Source: an uncultured Geobacter sp.
Lineage (GTDB): Bacteria > Desulfobacterota > Desulfuromonadia > Geobacterales > Geobacteraceae
Reading direction: 5' to 3'
Assembly (NCBI GenBank): GCA_937886325.1
Contig: CALABV010000022.1
Span: forward strand, 1-34,866
Length of the DNA stretch: 34,866 nt
Of this stretch, positions 9,046 through 15,012 are shown in pieces; the stretch's first letter is position 1; each line of letters begins with the position of its first letter. The position numbers were made by a program, and so were the translations under genes. The notes beneath the pieces were generated by a model that made no database searches, was not told where the DNA came from, and saw only the letters and a list, made by a program, of their open reading frames with translations.

Positions 9046-11466
9046 TCATTTCTTTCCGAATGCGATGGGAAGGACCTCGTCGTATTCGCCTACGAAATGG
9101 GCCTTCAACCCCTTTTTCAGGTAGGCGGGAAGCTCCTCGAAATCCTTCCGGTTTCCCTCCGGAAAGATGAGGGTCTTGATCCCGGAACGACGGGCGGCGA
9201 TGGTCTTTTCCTTCACCCCTCCGATGGGAAGGACACGGCCCGTAAGGGTCAACTCTCCGGTCATGGCGAGTTTTTTCCTGACCGGTTTTCCGGTTATCAT
9301 GGAGATGAGCGCTGTCGTCATGGTGATCCCGGCGGAAGGGCCGTCCTTGGGGGTGGCGCCGGCAGGGACATGGAGATGGATGAATCGGCTGTCGAAGAAA
9401 TCGGCCGCGGCGCCGTACTTTTCCAGGTGGGCCATGACATAGGAATATGCGATCTCGGAACTCTCCACCATCACGTTCCCCAACTGACCTGTCTGCTTGA
9501 AACCCTTGGTCTTGCTCACCATGGCGGAGGCCTCTATCTGAAGGGTGGCGCCTCCCATGCTGGTCCACGCAAGGCCGGTAACCACGCCCGGCACATCCTC
9601 GAACACCTCGTCGGGATTGAATACCGGGTTCCCCAGATACTCCTTCACGTCATCGACGCCGAGTGCGATGGACTCCGCCTTCCCCCTGGCAAACTCCATG
9701 GCCGAGCGGCGCATGATCTTCTTGATACGATTCTCAAGGCTTCGCACCCCGGCCTCCCGGGCATAACCGTCGATGATGCTGACTAGGGCATCCTTGTCGA
9801 TAGAGACCTGTCCCTTCTGCATGCCGTGGTTCTCCAGCGCCTTGGGGATCAGGTAACGGCGCGCTATCTCCAGTTTCTCCTCCAGGATATACCCGGCGAG
9901 ACGAATGACCTCCATCCTGTCGAGAAGCGCCGGGGGGATGGTGTCGAGTTGGTTGGCCGTGGCCACGAACAGGACGTTTGACAGGTCGAAAGGGACATCC
10001 AGGTAGTGATCGCGGAACGTAGAGTTCTGCTCAGGGTCAAGAACCTCCAGGAGGGCCGAAGCCGGGTCTCCCTGGAAGGAGACGCCGACCTTGTCAATCT
10101 CGTCCAGCATCACCACCGGGTTTGCCGTTCCGACCCGCTTCATTGCCTGGATGAATTTGCCCGGCATGGCGCCGATGTATGTCCTGCGGTGCCCCTTTAT
10201 CTCTGCCTCGTCCCGCATCCCGCCGAGGGAGAACCGGTAAAACTTTCTTCCCAGGGCATCGGCGATGCTTTTCCCGACCGAGGTCTTTCCAACCCCGGGA
10301 GGTCCCACCAGGCAAAGGATGGAGCCTGAGATATTCCCCTTCATCTTCCCCACGGCGATGAACTCAAGGATTCGCTCCTTCACGTCCTTCAGGCCGTAGT
10401 GATCCCGGTCCAGAATCTTCCGCGCCTTGTCGATGTTGTAGGAGTCTTCGCTGTACCTTCCCCAGGGAAGGACCGTAAGCCAATCCAGGTAATTACGGCT
10501 CACGTTGTATTCGGGCGAGGTGGGCTCGATGAGCTGAAGTTTCTCCATCTCTTCCTCCACCGCTTTTTTCGCCTCTTCATTGAGAACAAGTCCTTGGAGA
10601 CGCTCCTCGAACTTCTCTATCTCCGTGGTCTTTCCCTCCTTCTCCAACCCCAGTTCCTTCTTTATCATCTTCAACTGTTCCCGGAGAAAGAACTCCCTCT
10701 GCCTAGCGGATATCTTGTCCTCTATCTGCTTGGTTATCTTGCTCTGGAGACGGTACACCTCCAGCTCCTTCTTCAGGAGCACCAACACCCGGTCGATGCG
10801 ATGACGCACATCAAAGGTCTCCAGGACCTGCTGAAGCTCCTGACCCTCGGTGCTCGTCAAATTGGCCGCGAAATCCGCCAGTCGCCCCGGATCATCCATG
10901 CTGGAACGATTCAGGAAGAGCTTCGTCGCCTCGGAAAAGAGAGGGTTGAGCTGAATCAGTTCCTTGAGCGTGGAGATAACCGCCAAAGAGTAGGCCTGCA
11001 ACTCTGGATTGACGGAGAGCTCCGCGCTGTGATGGTAGGTCACCCGGGCAACCATGCCTTCTTCCGTGGCGACCACATCGTCGATAATGAAACGCTCCAG
11101 GTTGTTGAGCATGAGGTGTGCGCTTTCATCATCGGCATGCACAACCTGGAGGATTTTGGAAGCAACACCGATGCGGTGAAGATTATCAGGGGTTTCCTCT
11201 CCCTCCGATTCCTTGACCAGCACGAGACCGATTGTTCTATCACCCTGCCCCATAACCTTCTGAATGGCGGCGATTTTCTCGGCGCCTTTCACCACCAGAG
11301 GGATGAGAATGCCGGGAAAGGTCGGCCGCATCTTGAGAGGAATGATAGGCAGAAACTTCGGAAGTATTTCAGAGGCAACCACCAGGCCGCCTTCACTTGC
11401 CTGCGTGCCGTCGTCGGTCAGTTCCGGCTCCCGGGGCGCATCGCTCTTATCATTAGGTTCAGTCAT
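9046..11466 (-). CDS. lon: ATP-dependent protease Lon
   Basis: Cytoplasmic hexameric AAA+ serine protease that degrades misfolded and short-lived regulatory proteins. The 806-residue protein has the N-terminal LON substrate domain (about 36-230), a coiled-coil region, Walker A GPPGVGKTS at 388-396, Walker B VVMLDEIDK near 451-459, and the proteolytic Ser711 (DGPSAG) / Lys754 (GGVKEK) dyad, spaced as in E. coli Lon. The ATG at 11466 (MTEPND) has GGAG 8 nt upstream; an upstream extension of 33 codons would run across the promoter. It has its own promoter and a hairpin behind it, so it is probably monocistronic. Confidence 0.97.
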   Translation of the reverse strand: MTEPNDKSDAPREPELTDDGTQASEGGLVVASEILPKFLPIIPLKMRPTFPGILIPLVVKGAEKIAAIQKVMGQGDRTIGLVLVKESEGEETPDNLHRIGVASKILQVVHADDESAHLMLNNLERFIIDDVVATEEGMVARVTYHHSAELSVNPELQAYSLAVISTLKELIQLNPLFSEATKLFLNRSSMDDPGRLADFAANLTSTEGQELQQVLETFDVRHRIDRVLVLLKKELEVYRLQSKITKQIEDKISARQREFFLREQLKMIKKELGLEKEGKTTEIEKFEERLQGLVLNEEAKKAVEEEMEKLQLIEPTSPEYNVSRNYLDWLTVLPWGRYSEDSYNIDKARKILDRDHYGLKDVKERILEFIAVGKMKGNISGSILCLVGPPGVGKTSVGKSIADALGRKFYRFSLGGMRDEAEIKGHRRTYIGAMPGKFIQAMKRVGTANPVVMLDEIDKVGVSFQGDPASALLEVLDPEQNSTFRDHYLDVPFDLSNVLFVATANQLDTIPPALLDRMEVIRLAGYILEEKLEIARRYLIPKALENHGMQKGQVSIDKDALVSIIDGYAREAGVRSLENRIKKIMRRSAMEFARGKAESIALGVDDVKEYLGNPVFNPDEVFEDVPGVVTGLAWTSMGGATLQIEASAMVSKTKGFKQTGQLGNVMVESSEIAYSYVMAHLEKYGAAADFFDSRFIHLHVPAGATPKDGPSAGITMTTALISMITGKPVRKKLAMTGELTLTGRVLPIGGVKEKTIAARRSGIKTLIFPEGNRKDFEELPAYLKKGLKAHFVGEYDEVLPIAFGKK

Positions 11467-11500
11467 GTCCAGTGCTCCTTTGATTCCATGTAGTGGTAAG

Positions 11501-11529
11501 AAACTAACCATGAAGGGAAAGGATGTCAA
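11501..11529 (-). promoter_or_regulatory. probable lon promoter
   Basis: Minus strand: -35 TTGACA (11524-11529, perfect), 17-bp spacer, -10 TAGTTT (11501-11506, 3 of 6). The start site would be about 28 nt before the lon ATG. I saw no heat-shock (sigma32) type -10, so heat control of lon is not evident here. Confidence 0.55.
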
Positions 11530-11589
11530 CCCGTCTTTCAGACTATGCGAGAGATGCCCCTGCACACTGAGCCATGGTGCATGGAGCAG

Positions 11590-11707
11590 TCATCCACAGT
11601 TTTTATCATAAAATTAATTTATTGCTATTTATTTTAATTATTTTATATATCACTTTGGGATATAAAATCCCTCGCCTTATATGCGACAACTTCAGCATAT
11701 TAGCCGG
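11590..11707. other. AT-rich stretch next to a transposase relic
   Basis: Positions 11600-11670 are strikingly A/T-rich compared with the GC-rich flanks and contain no gene. A small hairpin (GGGAT, 5-nt loop, ATCCC) is at 11657-11671. It may be the left end of the IS200/IS605-type element whose transposase fragment follows, since those elements carry subterminal hairpins. No defined end or target site could be assigned. Confidence 0.4.
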
Positions 11708-11884
11708 ATGGAACATTATCGGACTACGTCGCATACGAAGTTTGACATCAAGTCTCACTTTGTCAGGATCACCAAGTACCGTAAGCGTCTTCTAACTGAA
11801 GAGGTGGCGGTAAGGGTACGAGAGATTACGCTTCAGATATGTGCCGAGTATGAAGTGGAATTATTCGAAAATACTAAGCAGTAA
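11708..11884 (+). pseudogene. truncated IS200/IS605-family transposase (TnpA, Y1 type)
   Basis: The first ~55 residues match the N-terminus of Y1 transposases that move IS200/IS605 elements as single strands: YRTTSHTKFDIKSHFVRITK followed by YRKRLLTEEVAVRVRE and QICAEYEVEL. Intact TnpA is about 130-150 residues. Here the frame stops after ELFENTKQ, before the HUH histidine motif and the catalytic tyrosine, so it cannot be active. No continuation was found in the other frames, which suggests a deletion rather than a frameshift. There is no clear ribosome site at the ATG. This relic marks an old insertion between lon and modE. Confidence 0.75.
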
Positions 11885-11889
11885 CTTGA

Positions 11890-12201
11890 CTACTCGACAT
11901 TACTCGACAGCATAGCGGCATTCCCTTTGAGCGTATCTTTTCGACGAAACTGAGGACTTCGGGCGGATTCCTGACGGGAGAAATCGATGAAAAACACTAC
12001 CACGGGGAATCAAAACGTAGACTGGCGATGGACCTTACGGCTCAACTGGGTATTTCTTTGAAAGATTCCTATTGTTATGCCGATTCAAAGAGCGACATTC
12101 CCCTTCTGCGCTTGTTCGGCAATCCGATTGCGGTAAATCCGGGAAGATATCTTGCGCGTACGGCGGTTCGCAACAATTGGAATACGTTGATTTTTGCATA
12201 A
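11890..12201 (+). pseudogene. C-terminal fragment of a HAD-IB (SerB-like) phosphatase
   Basis: The open frame (stop TGA just before 11890, TAA at 12199-12201) has no usable start and encodes only the C-terminal part of a HAD subfamily IB hydrolase. It shows GIPFERIF...GGFLTGEID, a Lys (ESKR) in the motif III position, and motif IV YCYADSKSDIPLLRLFG, followed by AVNPGRYLARTAVRNNW. The N-terminal DxDxT nucleophile motif and the cap are missing. Homology begins about 30 bp after the end of the transposase relic, so a deletion tied to the insertion probably removed the 5' half. A 9-bp sequence TACTCGACA occurs twice, 10 bp apart, at the junction (11891-11909). Confidence 0.7.
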
Positions 12202-12317
12202 TACCATTCAACAGAACTGTACGCCATCATTGGCCCGCAAAGAGGTGTGCCAATGGAAATGACCGGTTCCGACGAAAAGAAACCTGACAGAATTTCCGCT
12301 CCCTTTTCCACTGCATT

Positions 12318-12612
12318 ATGCGCCTGTCCGGATTAGCTGAGGGAATCGCAGTATTTACCCCTCTGGTGACGGCAGTTGGAATTTTCGGGTATCAGGTTTT
12401 CCTGTGGGCCCGCCAAGGAGCATGGATTCCCATATCATTCGGCACGTTTCTCATGTACCTTGGACTTCCACCCGCCTCGTATTTCAGCCCCAAAAACTGG
12501 ATCGGCCTGGCAAAAGCCGTCCATATGATTTTTAACCTGCCGGCCGCCCCTGGTTTTTCTCTTCGTATCCTTCGCGCTCGCGGCTGTGTTGAGCTTCTTT
12601 CACAGACGGTAG
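12318..12612 (+). pseudogene. frameshifted small two-helix membrane protein
   Basis: The frame from ATG 12318 encodes one membrane helix (residues 8-30, AVFTPLVTAVGIFGYQVFLW) and a segment GTFLMYLGLPP...NWIGLAKAVHMIFNLPAA. After a C4 run at 12547-12550 the frame becomes polar and runs into modE. Removing one C restores a second hydrophobic helix (LVFLFVSFALAAVLSFF) ending HRR and TAG at 12610-12612, about 97 residues in all. The layout is like small inner-membrane proteins seen in related bacteria. The function is unknown. No good ribosome site precedes ATG 12318; a strong one (AGAGGTG) precedes a different-frame ATG at 12253, hinting at a second disruption. It could be a true mutation or an assembly error. 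Confidence 0.45.
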
Positions 12613-12660
12613 CAAAACACCGGCTTCCCGCACGGATAATCGATCTCTCGGCATTGCCCT

Positions 12661-13470
12661 TCACTCCACCCCGAGAATAACGCTGGATGCCTGGAAGACG
12701 GCGCAGGCGTGATCCCCTTCGGTAAAACCAAGCAAACAAGCGCTTTCATTGGTAATAATCGCACTGATGGTATTTTCTCCCGACAGGCGAACCGTTACCT
12801 CGGTATTAACCGCGCCGGGTACAATTTTGGTGACCGACCCGCACAGTATATTGCCGGCGCTCAGCCTGCAGGAATGCAAGTCACGCCCCAATATCACCGA
12901 TGATGCCTTGATAATGGCATAGGCGTCCTTATTCTCATACAGATCAAGGTTCTCGACACTCTCGTTGGTCACGACCGAAATAAGCGAATCGCCGCTGGGC
13001 AGGACCAACTCAACCTCCGAGTTGACCGCCCCTTTCACGATGCGCGTCACCGTCCCCTTGAATATGTTTCGAGCGCTCACCTTGAGAGACATGCGACGCA
13101 GGAATTTGTAGAAAGCGTCAACGTCCTCCACTTTTCTGGCTAGATTGCGCAGAAAGGCCTCATGTTCTTCCTGGACGATCCTGAATGAGTCCACTACCCG
13201 AAGCCCCTCGGGGGTAAGATGGGTACCCCCGCCCCCCTTGCCGCCCGTCATCCGTACCACAAGCGGTTTATCCGCCAGGTTGTTCATCGTATCAACAATC
13301 GCCCACGCCGTCTTGTAACTGATGCCGACAGCCTTTGCAGCGCCGGTTATCGATCCCAATTCCCTGATTTTCTCCAACAGCTCAATCCTGTCACTTCCCA
13401 GGAATGCCCTCTCCGCCTTATCAATCCAGACCCTGCCGGAAAATTCCATCCGATCTTCATCCTTATGCAT
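12661..13470 (-). CDS. modE: ModE-type molybdate-responsive transcriptional regulator
   Basis: A 269-residue protein with full ModE architecture. The N-terminal winged helix-turn-helix (residues ~20-115) includes the ModE-family signature GSITGAAKAVGISYKTAW and GGKGGGGTHLTPEG. Two TOBE/Mop molybdate-binding domains follow (~130-195 and ~200-269), each with SARN-like and GAVN(S/T)EV motifs. With bound molybdate, ModE dimers bind operators that control molybdate uptake and molybdoenzyme genes. The ATG at 13470 has AGG 7 nt upstream; an internal Met8 is an alternative. No modABC transporter genes are adjacent. A candidate ModE operator overlaps its own promoter (13560-13591), which suggests autorepression. 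Confidence 0.93.
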   Translation of the reverse strand: MHKDEDRMEFSGRVWIDKAERAFLGSDRIELLEKIRELGSITGAAKAVGISYKTAWAIVDTMNNLADKPLVVRMTGGKGGGGTHLTPEGLRVVDSFRIVQEEHEAFLRNLARKVEDVDAFYKFLRRMSLKVSARNIFKGTVTRIVKGAVNSEVELVLPSGDSLISVVTNESVENLDLYENKDAYAIIKASSVILGRDLHSCRLSAGNILCGSVTKIVPGAVNTEVTVRLSGENTISAIITNESACLLGFTEGDHACAVFQASSVILGVE

Positions 13471-13559
13471 CGATTCACCTTTCCTCAGCTCTCACATCAC
13501 ATGCCACCTTCATTGCCATGCACTGCATATCCTTTCGAGGCAGAAAGAGAGAGCTACTG

Positions 13560-13591
13560 CGTAATATATTTGTAAACATAACGAATAACAA
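13560..13591 (-). promoter_or_regulatory. modE promoter with overlapping candidate ModE operator
   Basis: Minus-strand promoter: -35 TTGTTA (13586-13591), 17-bp spacer, -10 TATATT (13563-13568). Lying across the spacer and -10 is a 24-bp imperfect dyad at 13560-13583: CGTAATATA, 6 bp, AACATAACG. It resembles the known ModE box layout (CGnTATATA, 6-7 bp, TATATAACG), matching 8 of 9 and 7 of 9 half-site positions. It sits 90 bp before the modE start. Confidence 0.6.
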
Positions 13592-13663
13592 AAAACATCC
13601 CTGAGCGCAAACGCTTTTCCGTAACAGAGATAGTATGGAATGGAATATTTCATCCACGAAAGG

Positions 13664-13698
13664 TTGCACTGAGGCATTTCATGAGGTACATTTGTACC
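13664..13698 (+). promoter_or_regulatory. superoxide reductase promoter with palindromic operator
   Basis: Plus strand: -35 TTGCAC (13664-13669), 17-bp spacer, -10 TACATT (13687-13692). The -10 lies inside a perfect 14-bp palindrome, GGTACA-TT-TGTACC (13685-13698), a position suited to a repressor. The regulator cannot be named from the sequence. Confidence 0.5.
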
Positions 13699-13738
13699 CG
13701 TTGGGAAGCTGACCAAATCTGTTTTCAATGGAGGCAAT

Positions 13739-14119
13739 ATGGCAAACGTTCTGGAAGTCTACAAATGCGAACTTTGTGGAAACATTGTTGAGGTGCTCCA
13801 TGCAGGCGGCGGGGAACTGGTATGTTGTGGAGAACCGATGAAATGTATGACGGAAAACACGGTCGACGCCGCAAAGGAAAAGCATGTTCCTGTTATTGAA
13901 AGGGCTGCCGGTTCCATCACGGTAAAAGTCGGAAGCGTTGCCCACCCCATGGAAGAAAAACACTTCATCGAGTGGGTCGAGATTATTGCCGACGGCAAGG
14001 CATACCGGCAGTTTCTCAAGCCGGGGCAAGCCCCCGAGGCCGTCTTCGCGGTGACCGCCCAAGAGGTAACCGCCAGGGAGTACTGCAATCTCCACGGACT
14101 CTGGTCGGCCAAGGGATAA
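13739..14119 (+). CDS. dfx: desulfoferrodoxin (2Fe superoxide reductase)
   Basis: Reduces superoxide to hydrogen peroxide without making oxygen, using electrons from rubredoxin-like donors; typical of anaerobes. The 126-residue protein contains both iron sites at the classical positions. The desulforedoxin-type FeS4 centre uses C10, C13, C29 and C30. The catalytic FeN4S centre uses H49, H69, H75, C116 and H119, with E47-K48 next to it. It is therefore the two-iron class and should be active. The ATG has GGAGG 4-5 nt upstream. It is a single gene between a promoter/palindrome and a strong terminator, with no rubredoxin or rubrerythrin neighbour in the window. Confidence 0.97.
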   Translation: MANVLEVYKCELCGNIVEVLHAGGGELVCCGEPMKCMTENTVDAAKEKHVPVIERAAGSITVKVGSVAHPMEEKHFIEWVEIIADGKAYRQFLKPGQAPEAVFAVTAQEVTAREYCNLHGLWSAKG

Positions 14120-14134
14120 CTAGCCTGAGAGTCG

Positions 14135-14169
14135 AAAAAAGGCCGCCTGCAATCTCAGGCGGCCTTTTT
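14135..14169. terminator. bidirectional rho-independent terminator
   Basis: A perfect 9-bp stem (GGCCGCCTG/CAGGCGGCC, loop 14150-14155) flanked by A6 on the left and T5 on the right. It can therefore end transcripts of the superoxide reductase gene (plus) and of ppiB (minus), which converge here. Confidence 0.9.
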
Positions 14170-14218
14170 GAATGTCACGAGAACCGAATCACCGGGACAG
14201 CTCTATGTCCCTGACATT

Positions 14219-14734
14219 CTATTCAATGATTCTAAGGCTGTTGATTACCACCGGCTCAACCGGAACGTCGGAGTGCCCCATGCGGGACCCGGTTTTCACC
14301 TGGCGAATCGCATCCACCGTTTCCATTCCCTCAACGACCTGCCCGAATACGGCATACCCGAAGAGTTCCGGAGTTTTGCCCCGATAGTCAAGAAAGGCAT
14401 TGTCCACCACGTTGATGAAAAACTGCGAAGTGGCGCTGTCAACAACCGCGGTCCTGGCCATGGCCAGGGTTCCCCGGCTGTTGGAAAGCCCGTTTGCCGC
14501 CTCATTTTTTATGGCGAATTTCGTTTTCTTCGGTTGCATCGAGGCGTCCATGCCGCCCCCCTGAATCATGAACTCCTTGATTACCCGATGGAAAACGAGC
14601 CCATCATAAAAACCCTCCTTCACGTACGAAAGGAAATTCCGGACACTAATCGGGGCCTTGTCCTTGAAAAGCTCGATTGTCACATTTCCCATTGAAGTTT
14701 CCATCAGGACTCGCGGATTCTTTTCTTCGGTCAT
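14219..14734 (-). CDS. ppiB: peptidyl-prolyl cis-trans isomerase, cyclophilin type
   Basis: Catalyses proline isomerisation during folding. The 171-residue protein aligns closely with E. coli PpiB along its length. FHRVIKEFMIQGGG at 48-61 contains the catalytic Arg50, and RGTLAMAR and ATSQFFINVVDNAFLDY carry the substrate pocket. No signal peptide is present, so it acts in the cytoplasm. The position equivalent to the cyclosporin-binding tryptophan is occupied by Phe (LFGYAVFG), as in many bacterial cyclophilins with weak drug binding. The ATG has GGAG 6 nt upstream. It is monocistronic, with a probable promoter upstream and a shared terminator downstream. Confidence 0.96.
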   Translation of the reverse strand: MTEEKNPRVLMETSMGNVTIELFKDKAPISVRNFLSYVKEGFYDGLVFHRVIKEFMIQGGGMDASMQPKKTKFAIKNEAANGLSNSRGTLAMARTAVVDSATSQFFINVVDNAFLDYRGKTPELFGYAVFGQVVEGMETVDAIRQVKTGSRMGHSDVPVEPVVINSLRIIE

Positions 14735-14762
14735 TTGTCGCTCCTTTAGCTGAGAATACCCT

Positions 14763-14791
14763 TTTCTAGCACACTTTACTCATCAGCAAAA
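14763..14791 (-). promoter_or_regulatory. possible ppiB promoter
   Basis: Minus strand: -35 TTTTGC (14786-14791), 17-bp spacer, -10 TAGAAA (14763-14768) preceded by TGC, similar in shape to the secA and REC-gene promoters. The -35 is poor. In the remaining gap up to 15012 a plus-strand TTGCCT/TATTGT pair (14823-14850, 16-bp spacer) could serve the histidine kinase, leaving a leader of about 155 nt. Confidence 0.35.
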
Positions 14792-15012
14792 AACTTTTTT
14801 CTGTCAAACTCGTTGTGGGGTGTTGCCTTTTCGCGAATGTAGGGTATTGTGTATGGATTGTGGTTATTCAATGACTTCGGGCAAAATGGCTGCGCATCGC
14901 TCCCTCGACATCTGCTTACCGTCCTCCCTTACCATTCACAACATTCAGAGCAGGGGCTCCTGCCCGGCCGGCGGTTGGACACAATAATTAACATGACAAG
15001 GGACACAAGGCA

